NCBI GenBank assembly: GCA_025667525.1
Contig: CM046878.1
Location: forward strand, 513,988,274 to 514,052,273
Direction of reading: 5' to 3'
Origin: Glebionis coronaria
Taxonomy: Eukaryota; Streptophyta; Magnoliopsida; Asterales; Asteraceae
Length of the DNA stretch: 64,000 nt
In this document: piece after piece, positions 46,239 to 58,666 of the stretch
How positions within the stretch are numbered: position 1 is the stretch's first letter
Layout: the number at the start of each line of letters is the position of its first letter
Position numbers and translations under genes: made by a program
Notes under the pieces: generated by a model
The model's database searches: none
Told to the model about the DNA's origin: nothing
The model's input: the letters and a program-made list of their open reading frames with translations, nothing else

Positions 46239-48655
46239 GACATAGTCCTAGACTTTATAATGCAACTCAATTAGGATTGGCCTTAGACCCGATTGTTTTT
46301 TCCGATGATCGAACAAGTAAGGATCTAGTTGATGAGGATCGGTCATACAATTCTGCAAAATATCCCGAGTGTGATTATTTTAAATTGAATAAGGAGCTTG
46401 CTAAAACGGATTTTAGAATTCGCTTCCATATGGACAAAGATCTCATTACAGCACCAACCTACATGTTGAATGAAGAAGACCCTAGTACATTTCCTACACT
46501 TGTCAACATGGAAGGTCCTAAGGAAATTCCAAAGGATCTCCCACCTGTTAGCACTGTATGGTTAAACTTGCAAGAGATTAATCAATACTTTACTAACTTT
46601 GACAAGGTCATTTTGGAATGTACGACTTCAAATGGCCTAAACGCCGGAGAATGGGCTTTCGAACACATGAACGAGGTGTTTAAAAATGAGATCAACCCAT
46701 TTTTCGAAAGTCTAAAAGGAAGTTTTGCATCTCTTAAGGAAAATCTTGTGTTTGAAATTGGTGAAGTTCAAAAAGTGTTTTATGAAATGGGCACCGCTTA
46801 CGAACTACAACTAATTGAAAAAGAACAGATTTTAACCGAATATGACCGATTCTTGTCTGCAGTAATCTCGTGTGATGTGCTTACTACTGTAAATGTTAAT
46901 TATTCGAATGAGCTTACATCCGCTATGATTAATTGTGATGCTGTGCATATATGTGATGATGTTTGTGATCTCTCTGTAAATGTTGCTGATACTGTAAATG
47001 AGGTAGATAATCATTCTTGTCACGAATCTAATGCTGAGTTTTTAAAGCTACAAGATTCTTAAAATTTACTTTCAAAACGCTTTAATCAACTAGAAAAACA
47101 TTGTATATCTTTAGAATTAAAACAACAAACTCAAAATGAAGATCTTTTGATATCAAATGGTTGTGAAAACGGTGTTGAGACGAGTGACAAGATGATTGCA
47201 ATTGTTAAGGCCTTAGAGGAAGAGATTATGAGATTGAAGAGAGATGTGTCATCAAATGAAACATCAAAATTGGAACTAGAGGCTGCAGAGTCTAAAAACC
47301 AGGTCTTAGAAATTAGACTTTCGTCTGTTCTAGGGGAGATGGATCGGACAAGACAGGGACTATCCGCTCTTTATGGTTCACTAGAAGAACGCTTCGCTTT
47401 TAATGCGGCACAGCAACAATCTTATGTTGAACAACTGAACCAAAAGTGCGAGGAAATCTCTGACTTGAACATCCTGCTCATTGACAAAAACATGGTTTTG
47501 GCCGAGTTAAAGGAGACACTTCTTCTCACCCGACAAGACGTTGTTGATAACTTAGCTACCGACTCTGCACCGTCCACTAGTGCTCCAACAACCAAGTCAG
47601 TAGTGCTTTATAAGAACCCGCTTCATAAGAGAAATCCGGTTACCTACGATGATTATATGAGGAATGCCATTAAGCATGTAGATCTTGTTAGGGATATTTT
47701 AGACGATCTTTATGCCTTAGATCCCTCAAGTAGCGACTATTATTCGGCTCATGAATATATTAAGCGAGTTCAATATTGCTTAGCATATTTGCAATACATA
47801 GGTACACCAGGTTCTGCACTACTTACTAATAGGCCCATTGCTGTAACTCCATTTAATAAGACTCCAGGAGCAAAACCGTCATTGGCACAATCAAGTAAGG
47901 CACCTTTAAAATCTGTTGCTAATATTCCCACTTTGCCTTCTACAGGATTAAAAGAGACTACTAAGGCTAAAGGATCGCCACTCAAGAAAGATAAGATCAA
48001 GCCCTCCACTAGTAGTGCCAAAAAGAAGAACGTAGAAGCTCACCATAGGAATGCTAGTTCAGTTTTAAATAAAAAGAATCATGTTAAGACTAAAGGCTCT
48101 GCGTTCGTGAATTCTGATTTGAATTGTTGGAATTGTAATGAATGTATGTTTTCCCAACGTCATGATTTGTGTCTTATTGATCATGTGAATGAAATGAATG
48201 CCATTAGAAATGGTCTTGAATGGAAGCCAACGGGTAGAACTCGTGCCCAAGTTGGCTGGCAATGGCGTCCCACTGGTAGGACCTTTACATTAGATGGAAA
48301 AATGTGCCCTTTAACTAGGAATGCATCCGTTGAGGTTAGGTCTGAGCGTCCTTTAGTTAGGAACACTCGCACTCAAGTATGGAAACAGCGCCCTTTAACT
48401 AGGTCAGCTCCCACTATAGTGCCTATCAGTGAAGAAATACCACAGGATTTAAGCCAACTAGAATCTACACCACCAACTAAGAAGAAGCAGGCTAGGAAAC
48501 CTAAAGTTAGCAAATCTAAGATTATTAAATCTGTACCTGCTAATAACAAGGAACACTCAGATTTCGATACCTCTACATTGTCTTCGTGTGGTGATATTTT
48601 CAGGTGGTCCAAATCATCCTCTGGTATTTGGACTCCGGTTGTTCAAAACATATGA
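46239..48655 (+). pseudogene. C gag-side linker region
   Basis: It continues the Gag reading after the frameshift (46277-47062), is stopped once by TAA at 47060-47062 and reopens in the same frame (47147-48655). It is rich in coiled-coil-like segments, then has the Cys/His cluster CWNCNECMFSQRHD, the WKPTGRT block and three PLTR-type repeats. It ends at TGA 48653-48655 while pol opens one frame back at 48604. E has the same linker (1-1423). The function is unknown; most Copia families lack so long a linker. Confidence 0.8.
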
Positions 48656-51600
48656 CCGGAGATCGCTCGATGCTCCGAAATTTCGTCAGCAAGTTTCTTG
48701 GTACGGTTAAATTTGGGAATGATCATATAGCAAAGATAATGGGGTATGGTGAATATCAGATTGGAAACGTGACGATTTCAAGGGTATACTATGTAGAAGG
48801 TCTTGGTCATAATTTATTCTCAGTAGGACAGTTTTGTGATTCCAACCTTGAGGTTGCTTTTCGACAACACACTTGTTTCATCCGCAACTTGGAAGGAAAA
48901 GATTTGTTGAAGGGATCTCGTGGTGCAAATCTTTATACCTTGTCTTTACAAGACATGATGGCCGCCTCTCCAGTATGTCTTCTCTCTAAAGCATCTAAGA
49001 CCAAGTCATGGTTATGGCATCGCAGATTATCTCATCTTAACTTTGATGCTATTAATCATCTGGCTAAAAACGAATTAGTTCGTGGTCTTCCAAAGCTTAA
49101 ATTTCACAAGGACCATTTATGTTCCGCGTGTTCAAGGGGGAAGAGTACCAAGAAATCTTACAAGCCCAAAGCTGAAGACACCAATCAAGAAAAACTTCAT
49201 CTTTTGCATATGGATCTTTGTGGGCCAATGAGAACTGAAAGTGTGAATGGTAAGAAATTCATTCTGGTTATTGTGGATGATTTCTCCAGGTTTACATGGG
49301 TTAGATTTCTACGTACAAAGGATGAAGCACCGAAGGCTATCATCACTTTTCTGAAATTCATTCAGGTACGTTTGAATACTACTGTCAGCCGTATTCGTAC
49401 AGACAATGGAACAGAGTTCGTCAACCAGACTCTTCGTGATTACTATGAAGGAGTTGGTATTTCACATGAAACATCCGCCGCACGCACTCCACAACAAAAC
49501 GGTGTCGTTGAAAGACGGAATCGTACACTTATGGAAGCTGCTAGGACTATGCTTATCTATGCGAACGCTCCATTGTTCTTGTGGGCAGAGGCTATATCTA
49601 CTGCATGTTTCACCCAAAACCGTTCTATCATTCGGAAACGCCATGGAAAAACACCTTATGAGCTTCTACATGACCGTAAACCCGATGTTTCATTTTTTCA
49701 TGTGTTTGGTGCTCTTTGTTATCCAAACATCAATAGTGAGAACTTGGGTAAGCTTCAACCGAAAGTCGATATAGGTATTTTCATTGGTTACTCACCGTCC
49801 AAGAAAGCATACTGAATCTATAACCGTCGTCTTGGCAAGATTGTAGAAACTATGGACGCAGATTTCGATGAGCTGACAGCGATGGCTTCTGAGCAACACA
49901 GCTCTGAACCCGCGCTTCATGAGATGGGAATCGGTGCTATTAGTTCCGTATTAGTTCCCAATAATCCTACTTCTACATCATTTTTACCACCATCAAGGCC
50001 CGAGTGGGATAAACTGTTTCAACCGTTGTTTGACGAATTCTTTGATCCCCCAAATGATGAAGTTCCAGCACCCGTAGTGATAGCTCCAATTCCTGAAGTT
50101 GTTGCTCCAGCCAATGAAGCTTTATCTAATGCATCTTCAATTCACATTGAACCGGATGCACCTTCACCAAGTGATTCTCAAACTACACCTGAATCGTCAC
50201 CCCTACTTGTGCCTAATGATGTGGAAGAGGATTCTATTGATCACGACTTGGAATATGCTCACCTACAAGAGCTTCCTTTCTTTGGTGTAGCGATACCTGA
50301 AAACCCTTCAGCCGCGTCTACCTCAGAAGAAGCTCCTTCTATTGTTCACTCCAGACCACCTAGGATTGAAAACCATAGCACTAAATGGACAAAAGATCAC
50401 CCAATTAGGAATGTCATTGGAGATCTAGATCGACCAGTCTCTACACGCCATCAATTACAAGAGAGTGCACTCTATTGCTACTTTGATGCATTTCTCTCTG
50501 AACTTGAACCAAAAAATTGGCAGCAGACTATGACTCAATCATCTTGGATTGAAGCCATGCAGGAGGAACTAAATGAATTCCAACGACTTGAAGTATGGGA
50601 ATTGGTTCCTCTCCCTGACAAGGTCAACATCCTTACTTTGTTATGGGTTTATAAGGTTAAACTTGATGAGATGGGTGCGGTATTGAAGAATAAGGCTAGA
50701 TTGGTTGCTAGAGGATATAACAAGCCTTGGGTATAGACTTTGAAGAATCTTTTGCTCATGTGGCAAGATTAGAGGCCATTAGACTATTCCTTGCGTATGC
50801 TGCTCATATGAATATGATCGTCTATCAAATGGATGTGAAGACGGCATTTTTGAACGGTGAACTAAGGGAAGAGGTCTATGTTAGTCAGCCGGATGGGTTC
50901 GTTAGTACGGAGTTTCCTAATCATGTGTACAAGCTTAAAAAGGCTCTCTATGGGTTAACACAAGCTCCACGCGCGTGGTACGATCTCCTCTCAACATACC
51001 TCATCTCGGAAGGCTTCTCCAAAGGCAAGGTGGACCCCACTCTATTCACTCTCAAGGAAGGCAACGACATGATTCTGGTACAAATTTATGTTGATGATAT
51101 AATATTTGCTGCCACTAACATAGAATTGTCAAATCGATTTGAGAAGATAATGTCCACACGCTTTCAGATGTCGATGATGGGAAAAATTTCATTTTTCTTA
51201 GGATTACAGATTTCTCAGAATCCCAGAGGCATCTTTATTAATCAATCCAAATATGCTCTAGAATCTCTTAAGAAATATAACTTTGAAAATTGTGACCCCG
51301 TGGACACTCCAATGGTGGAGAAATCCAAGTTAGATGAAGATAGGAATGGGACTATTGTTGATCCAAAACTTTACCGTGGGATGATCGGCACCCTTCTATA
51401 TCTGACTGCTAGCAGGCCTGATTTGCAATTTGCTGTATGCATGTGTGCCCGGTATCAGGCTCGGCCTACCGAAAAGCACCTACATGTTGTGAAAAGGATC
51501 TTTCGGTATCTAAAAGGAACACTTCATCGTGGTCTATGGTATCCGAAAGATTCCTCTATTGCTTTAATATCATACGCAGATGCCGATCATGCTGGATGTC

Positions 51601-52070
51601 AAGACACGAGGCGTAGCACTTCTGGATCTGTGCAACTCCTTGGAGATAGATTAATCAGTTGGTCTTCAAAAAGGCAGAAAAGCGCTGCAATATCAAGCAC
51701 GGAGGCTGAATACATCGCCATGTCCGGTTGTTGTGCTCAAGTCCTTTGGATGAGATCACAATTAACTGACTACGGTTTGGGATTTAACAAAATCCCGATG
51801 TATTGTGACAACAAGAGCGCCATTGCCCTTTGCTGCAACTATGTTCAACACTCCCGAGCCAAGCACATAGACATTCGCTACCATTTCATTAAAGAGCAGG
51901 TGGAGAACGGAGTGATCGAGCTGTATTTTGACACTACTGAGTACCAGCTGGCGGATATGTTCACCAAAGCCTTAGATCGAGGACGAATCGAGTTTTTGAT
52001 CGACAAGCTTGGCATGAAATCATTCACTCCAGCGACTCTCAAAGAGTTGGCAGAAGAATCAGCTGAATAG
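48604..52070 (+). pseudogene. C pol: protease-integrase-RT-RNase H (broken)
   Basis: The protease has LDSGCSKHMTGD. The integrase zinc region has LWHRRLSHLNF and CSAC. The integrase core has HMDLCGP, IRTDNGTEF and NGVVERRN. Reverse transcriptase has [13 protein letters not shown] and [10 protein letters not shown]. RNase H has [17 protein letters not shown] and [17 protein letters not shown] at 49813-49815 stands where E has CGA. A 1-bp loss near 50720 shifts frame (GYNKPWV ending, versus GYKQ in E). The frame from 50727 to 52070 is open through the C-terminus. The frame opens with GTG and has no ATG before the protease active site. Confidence 0.93.
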
Positions 52071-53395
52071 TCGTGGTAAACTATTCAGAGTATCCTTTGT
52101 TCGTGATCATGTATATTATCGTAAATATATAAACCACAAAAGAAAAATACAAAAATATAAAACCAACAAAAATCATAAAAAATATAAAACCTAGAAAAAC
52201 CATAAAAATTATAAAATCAAGAAAAACCAAAAATATTTTTCGTTTTTAAACCGGGCATGTCTTTTAGTACGGTAATATTTACGGCCTTAGAAATGTCAAT
52301 CAATATTGACACGGTGCCATAAATAGAGTCCGTATAAAAGTTGTACATTTTTAAAACATGCCCATGATGGCTTGTAGTTATTTCTGACTGCAACCCGGTT
52401 TTCATATTAAAGTCACGTATTTCCTTAGAAAACGTTGGCTCAGAACGGGAATTAATTTTCTCGGGCATGATTTACAAGCCAAATCATGCAAAGGGATCAA
52501 GTTTACTTTACAACTTGGTCTAACACAAATTAGTGTACGTCTCAGTGCATTAATTTGTTAAAATAAGAGAAATCTTATTGACACCACGAATCAAACCTTT
52601 TCAAGATACAAATTGGAAATGCTTTCATCAATATTTGACTTTTTTAAACAATGACTACAGCTCTTTAAATAGAAAACGGGTCATCGTTTAAGGGGGAGAA
52701 AATATTAAAATCATCTTCGTCATTAAATTGATTCTCAAAAGTGATTGTGAAAAAATTAATGGCTAAATGGTAATTGAGTGGTCTTGCTTTAGAATACGAC
52801 TTGTGTTCGTTCTATGTGATAGGCATTGCTTTTAGATCTTGGAGATATGCTAATTGGATGCGATACTTAAGTTGTGTGAGATTGTCGAGTTTAGTTTAAC
52901 TAAGCAAAATTAAGTTGACTAAGCTTATCAATGGAAAAAAAAATGAATAGATAAGTTATAAACAAAAAGGAAAAGAATAAGGAGTGTAGGGTATAAAGTG
53001 ACAATGTATGAAAGTTAAAAAACTTTTGACCTAAGTCAAAGCAAACCCCCCGCCCCCTTCATTCACTGTTTATGCTTCATTATTCTTGCCGCCATTGATA
53101 ACACACACAAGTTATTTCAAATCGCATACTACTCAAGTTGATCATGTTCATTCGATTAATAAGGTAATTACATCAATATGTAAACTTATAATTCGTCTAA
53201 TTCTTCACTATCTCCTGGAAAACGATTCGTTTAATTAAGATTAAGTCCAAATTAGGGTTTGTGTCTAATTAAGCAGTAATTGATTAGGATTTGTGGTGGG
53301 TTTTGCTCGGAATAGCTTTAAATGATGTTTAATTGCCTTAGTTTGCCTTAGAACTCACAAACGCGCATAGATTAGATCATCAAAGGCTGTGGTTG
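52071..53395 (+). other. C post-pol non-coding region
   Basis: No gene is seen. About 52250-52470 is strikingly similar to E (4980-5215), including TTTACGGCCTTAGAAATGTC and GACTGCAACCCGGTTTTCA. A polypurine-like AAGGGGGAGAA lies at 52690-52700. Confidence 0.75.
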
Positions 53396-54066
53396 AAAAG
53401 TTCCGGATGAACATGGATATAAACTTCCGAATGAAGGATTTTTTCTGAAAAACTTCCGAATGAGGAAGTTCCGAATGAAGGACTTCCGAATGAAGGAAGT
53501 TCTGAATGAAGAACTTCCGAATGAAGAAGTTCCGAATGAAGGACTTCCGAATGAAGGAAGTTCCGAATGAAGAACTTCCGAATGAAGAAGTTCCGAATGA
53601 AGGACTTCCGAATGAAGAAGTTCCGAATGAAGGACTTCCGAATGAAGAAGTTCTGAATGAAGAACTTCCGAATGAAGAAGTTCCGAATGAAGAACTTCCG
53701 AATGAAGAAGTTCCGAATGAAGAACTTCCGAATGAAGAAGTTCCGAATAAAGGAATGTTCCGAATGAAGAACTTCCGAATGAAGAACTTCTGAATGAAGG
53801 AAGTTCCGAATGAAGAACTTCCGAATGAAGGAAGTTCCGAATGAAGAACTTCCGAATGAAGAACTTCCGAATGAAGAAGTTCCGAATGAAGGACTTCCGA
53901 ATGAAGGAAGTTCCGAATGAAGAACTTCCGAATGAAGGAAGTTCCGAATGAAGAACTTCCGAATGAAGGAAGTTCCGAATGAAGAACTTCCGAATGAAGG
54001 AAGTTCCGAATGAAGGAATGTTCCGAATGAAGAAGTTCCGAATGAAGGAAAGTTCCGGATGAAGGG
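53396..54066 (+). repeat. C post-pol array, 15/16-bp unit CTTCCGAATGAAGAA
   Basis: About 40 units of A(C/G)TTCCGAATGAAG(A/G) run for 0.67 kb; the two terminal units both read TTCCGGATGAA. Spacing mixes 15 and 16 bp, so frame is not kept and a 95-codon frame inside is a by-product. The unit shares its core with the array in the leader of the same element. Confidence 0.92.
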
Positions 54067-54205
54067 TTGTTTGATTAATATTGTTTGCCTGTTATATGTA
54101 CTTGTTGTATTATGTTATGAAATGTGTTATGCTTAGAAGTAAGAATGATATATATCTATATGTTTTTGTGCATCAACCTTTCATGTCTTATCTTAAGCAG
54201 ATACA

Positions 54206-55753
54206 ATGACTAATCCAACAGTACAAGCAATCCAAGACTCTAGAGAAGCCGCTATTGCTAAAGCACGAACCCTCAAGTTCATACCCAAAAATTACCGGCT
54301 GAAGCAAGTCTCAAAATCCACTCACCATGGATTTAAAGTAGCCATAGCAATCCTTGATCAATCCCATTTTAAGAATGCTTTAAGAAGTAGTGCCTCGGTG
54401 CCTTATGATTATATGTATGAATTTTGGGCTACCAAGGAAATCACTTCAAACAAGATCACCTTCACCATCGACAACAAGCAGCAGACGCTCACAGTTTCAG
54501 ACTTCCGTAAGATTTTTGGTATACGGGATACACCCAAAGGCATGTCATTTTTTAGGGATCCTACTAAAGATGAACTCATGGAGTTATTTGACGCTCTTGG
54601 ATGTCCTGACATACGAGTTGCGTCTGAGTTTACCACTGCTAAAGTAGGACAACCTTGGAGAGCATTGTTGGGTATTCTCAGTAGATGTCTTACACCAAAA
54701 ACAAGTGGCCATGATGCTTTGCGCAGTCCTATTATAAACCTCTTCTATGGCATGTACAAAGCTGCAAATGCATATTATGCATTGTTGATATGGGAAGAAT
54801 TCACCTTTCAACTCTTCCAAAACAAGAAGCTGAAGACAAATTTCTTTCCTTATCCTCGATTTATCAAGCTTATCATTCACTATTTTATGAAGAATGATGT
54901 TACTATTGATAGGCGTGCAACAAGTCGGCATCACACCGAAGAAGCTGATGATACTGTGGATCTAAGGCATGAAGGACCATCTGGTGGTGTTATTCCTGGT
55001 CCTATTCCCGATTACCTTCTGACGGAAAGAATTAAGGGTTCTGCTGATTACAAGCTACTGCAGCTAGAAATCAAGAAGTTAAAAGCAAACCTTCAGACTG
55101 GAGAAGACTCGTCTACTACAGTGAAGAGTAAAGTTAAACGCAAGCAACCAGCTGCTTTACCTGAACCCGAAACCAAGAAGAAAAAGACTGAGGTTAAGAA
55201 GGGAAAGGGTAAGGCTGATGAGTTACGTCTACGTGACGAAGAAGATGTTGTTGATCCTACTCTTGACAAGACAGAGAGAAAAATGATGAAGATAGCAATT
55301 CAAAGGAGTAGGAAAGATACTGGCGGTAGTGGTTCAGGTGCAAGGGTAAATGTTGAAGAAGAGTACGAGGAACCAGATGATATTGATGAGTTTGGGTCAC
55401 CTGAACGGTATTCAACTTCGAAGGAGCCATCAATCCCTGTTTCAGCAAGTGTTGAAAAGGAGTCTGGTGCTCCTACAATCATGGTGTCTACTCAACCGTT
55501 AGTAACTCAACCTATAGCAACTCAACCTCCAACAATACAACCCTTACCAACCAGACCGGCTTCAACACCATTTCTTCCACCACCAATAACTCCCATCCTT
55601 AGTATCGTAGTAACAACCGAGCCTCTTCAATCAACCCAGAGCAGCTCTGCAACATCTACAATGGCTGCATTGGTGATGGCCGAAATGTTGGATAAACATG
55701 TGGATAATCACAAGAGAGAAATGGATGAACTTCGCCTTAGGGCTGAAAACTGA
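54206..55753 (+). CDS. C post-pol ORF, N-terminal part
   Basis: The frame is 515 codons from ATG (MTNPTVQAIQDS). Residues about 35-240 are helical and read like the putative plant transposon protein type: YDYMYEFWATKEI, LTVSDFRKIFGI, QPWRALLGILSRCL, NAYYALLIWEEF, PYPRFIKLIIHYF. Then follows a Lys/Glu-rich basic stretch (KKKKTEVKKGKGKA), an acidic stretch and a Pro/Thr/Gln-rich tail. I know similar ORFs from many Asteraceae database proteins of unrelated names. It carries no enzyme motif I recognise. It stops at 55753, while the next part continues in another frame. Whether it is made from its own transcript is unknown. Confidence 0.65.
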   Translation: MTNPTVQAIQDSREAAIAKARTLKFIPKNYRLKQVSKSTHHGFKVAIAILDQSHFKNALRSSASVPYDYMYEFWATKEITSNKITFTIDNKQQTLTVSDFRKIFGIRDTPKGMSFFRDPTKDELMELFDALGCPDIRVASEFTTAKVGQPWRALLGILSRCLTPKTSGHDALRSPIINLFYGMYKAANAYYALLIWEEFTFQLFQNKKLKTNFFPYPRFIKLIIHYFMKNDVTIDRRATSRHHTEEADDTVDLRHEGPSGGVIPGPIPDYLLTERIKGSADYKLLQLEIKKLKANLQTGEDSSTTVKSKVKRKQPAALPEPETKKKKTEVKKGKGKADELRLRDEEDVVDPTLDKTERKMMKIAIQRSRKDTGGSGSGARVNVEEEYEEPDDIDEFGSPERYSTSKEPSIPVSASVEKESGAPTIMVSTQPLVTQPIATQPPTIQPLPTRPASTPFLPPPITPILSIVVTTEPLQSTQSSSATSTMAALVMAEMLDKHVDNHKREMDELRLRAEN

Positions 55754-56402
55754 AGCCAAGAATGGCTATTATCATGTGACGGAGATTCGTTTGAAAACGG
55801 AGGATGACAGAGAATACAAAATCCAGCAGGGAGATTTTTCCATCATTCGTCTTGAGGATATTGAAGATATGTTGCTTCTGATGACTCGTGATCAACTCAC
55901 ACATATTCCTCGTGAAGACCTCATTTCCTTGAATACGGCACTTCGTATGTTCACACGAAGCGTTGTTATCAAGAAACGAGTTGAAGATCTGCAGTTGGGA
56001 GTCGAAAGCTACCAAAGGAAGCTCAACTTAACTCGTCCAGTGAATCAAGTTCTACCTCAACATGTAGATAGATGTCCTTATACCGGCATTTCTGTCCCGA
56101 ATTGCGGCATTTTCTACTTGAACAGTCGAGGTTTAATGAAGTTTATGAGGGTGGGTGAGCTTTATAAGTACAGTGATGGGACTCTTCTACAAGTCAAAGG
56201 AAAGTTGGAGCATCTTAACTCGGGTGGGACTTTGCCAGAGATGACGGAGGATTGGCATCCGGGTTACAGGCAGATGGCGAAGTACGTGATCAAGAAGATT
56301 GATCAAAAGCTCCGTGAATGTAGATTGATGAGGAGCTTGGAAAGATTCGTTGGTGGAAGACCATATTTAGTGCACCACAAGCTACTGCAACGATCCATCT
56401 AA
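55698..56402 (+). pseudogene. C post-pol ORF, C-terminal part
   Basis: This frame overlaps the previous one; its recognisable part starts about 55758 (KNGYYHVTEIRLKTED). Further landmarks are GDFSIIRLEDIEDMLLL, RMFTRSVVIKKRVEDLQLGVESYQ and, near the end, MRSLERFVGG and LLQRSI. In family members I recall, these segments follow the N-terminal part only after several hundred further residues, so C seems to have lost the middle and to be frameshifted at the join (about 55740-55760). E has none of it. Confidence 0.6.
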
Positions 56403-57563
56403 TGGGTCGTACATTTCAGGTCCACTTTATATTGGTTTTCAATTGTGAATATGTATATTTGTGAATATTGTGCTTTAATGGCTTGATGTAGTGTTAAGGT
56501 ATGATAATTTTTCAAGAATTTCTCACGAGATTCTAAATCTTTCAAAATATATCATACTAAAGCACTACAAATATCCCTTATTAACTTAAGGGGGAGCATG
56601 AACATGTTCTATGGCCAAACATCGATTTCATTTTTACCCAAAGACCGGTTAATCCATTCAATATCCCAAATATTAATGGTTAACATTTTGGATAAGGGGA
56701 GAAAATGGGATTAAGGAGATTTAAATGATACTTGGCTAAAAGATGAAAAAGACTTAACGATAATCCAACTTAATATGTGTAAAGCACGTGTTAAGGGGGA
56801 GCGTTTTTGATGATCAAAAACACCTAAGGTACGAAACTTTTGATTCCAATATCACAAGTACTTTAGGTGATTTTCAAAGATTTTTCATGGTGGCAATTCC
56901 TTCCCAAAACACGCTTAAATTCACGACGAATGTGGTGACAAAAGGGTGGTAGGAATAGGTTTAGTCCAATGATTCATCAGAGCCGATGGAATCTTCCCAA
57001 GGACAATTCCCTAGATAGAATTAGAAGTCCTAGGAAAGATGGAGAAAGAATGTGAACGTAGCTGAATGCCGACCAAGTACTTAAGCTAGCACTGGAACAA
57101 TCACAACAAGGTGCTAGTGATGACGTATTGGTAAGCATTGAAGGGGTTGAAGAATGAAAAAGAAATGTAAAGATAAATGGTGTAAAGAAAGAAGCCCTCC
57201 TTACAACTTTAGGCAGAAACCGGGTCAATACATATGCTATTGAGATCATTTTTGTTAATGATTCTCGGTATTGAAGAAAGACATCATGGACCCAGTGATG
57301 CAATGCACAACCCTTCCCAGCTAACTCAAATATCTCTCAAAAGGTATTTGTTTTAATCACACGGAGATCAACACATTATCTATTGGTTTATTCACTCCGA
57401 ATAGACTGGTATTGAAAAGGTGGCACTCCTCTCCAGCCATCGCTCACTAAATCAAAACGCACAATCGAGTCTAGAGCCAAGAGATCATCAAAAGTCTCAT
57501 TAGGATACTTTCCATTTATTCCTTGCTTTCTCACACACTGTGAAAAGTAAGAGATTTTCATGA

Positions 57564-57960
57564 GTCCTACGCAGTATTCCTGTAATATTGCCAGAACATC
57601 TAAGTGATACGCAAGTATTACAATGAAGATGGAAATCCTGCTTGAGCCAACATCAAACAAGCTCATGGTAGGTTACACGTGCGGTTCTTTTAGAACCAAT
57701 CTTGTGAAAAACTGGAAAGAAACAGTGGTTTAATTCTTAATTGAACTTAAACTCGTTCCAGGCCTCTTCGCATTATCATATGATCTTGCCAGAACACTCA
57801 GAGTGACTCTTTATTGATCACAGTGACGAGTGGAAATCCTTCTAGTGTTAACATCAAACAGCACTTGGTAGGTGACGTGCAAGATTCTTTATGAATTGAG
57901 CTCGTGACAACTGAAAAGCAACGATGGTGAAAATCTTAATTGAAATTCACTTGTTCCAGG
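57564..57960 (+). repeat. C tail: degenerate direct duplication of about 198 bp
   Basis: Units 57564-57762 and 57763-57960 share landmarks and both end CGTTCCAGG/TGTTCCAGG. E has the same pair at 6636-7032. Confidence 0.75.
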
Positions 57961-58207
57961 TTTCATGAATTGACGGCTTCAAATCACAAGGATAATTTAT
58001 CCAAGTGATTCACTCTTTATGTTCACAGTCAGCTTTGGACGGTCGAAGAAAGAGAACGGGTTTACCCGCGAAATCCTGTCAGGAAGTTACTTAGTTGAAA
58101 CTATCCGTCACGGGTATGATATCTAATATCATCCAACGGTCCTCACCGACCGGAGGTAAAATGCTACCGAATTAGAATAAAATGTTCAAAGCCATTTTAT
58201 TCGTGTC

Positions 58208-58320
58208 GTTGCTGTGTACCTGTTGAAGACGGTGGCGTTGCTGTGTACCTGTTGAAGACGGTGGCGTTGCTGTGTACCAGTGAAGACGGTGGTGTTGCGG
58301 TGTACCTGTAGAAGTCGTTC
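58208..58320 (+). repeat. 29-bp tandem repeat, four units
   Basis: Units GTTGCTGTGTACCTGTTGAA plus GACGGTGGC at 58208 and 58237 are identical; those at 58266 and 58294 are diverged. E has a single, degenerate unit at the matching place (about 28080-28110). Confidence 0.9.
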
Positions 58321-58654
58321 CCACATACTTATGTTTTTTCTGCATCAAAGTTTAGCAAAAATTCAAGAAAGTACAAGATAAAGTCTTCCGCTGTACCAAA
58401 CTCTGAAACTTTCGAGAATTCAACAAAAAGACATAAGTGTGTGGAACATGGAGTCACGAGGAGGCAAAATTCACAAGAAGGCAAAAGATCGCACGTAAAA
58501 GGCCAAAAGAACAATGCTCTCAAGCCAAAGCCTAAAAGATCAAACCAACATATTCACAACAAAAGAAAGAAAAGAAGAAAAGACTACGAGCTAAAAAACG
58601 AAGACTTAGTATAGTATGCTAGGTTTAGAACTTTGTAATGTGGAGTGACCTCCC

Positions 58655-58666
58655 TTAGGGGGAGAT
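58655..58666 (+). other. C polypurine tract
   Basis: TAGGGGGAGAT directly precedes the 3' LTR start TGTTAGAA. Confidence 0.85.

Larger units (their letters stand above)
56403..58654 (+). other. C non-coding tail
   Basis: No supported gene. It matches E at about 5800-7178 and 27955-28479. It holds polypurine-like tracts at 56588-56597, 56695-56706 and 56793-56802, the two-unit duplication (57564-57960) and a 29-bp array (58208-58320). Confidence 0.75.

Noticed and set aside
48604..48655. Programmed -1 slippery heptamer at the linker/pol overlap.
   Set aside because: I looked for an X XXY YYZ pattern in the overlap in C and E and found none in the right phase; the shared offset is reported without a mechanism.
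53396..54066. CRISPR-like or satellite array.
   Set aside because: Units are contiguous with no unique spacers, and it lies inside a plant retrotransposon.
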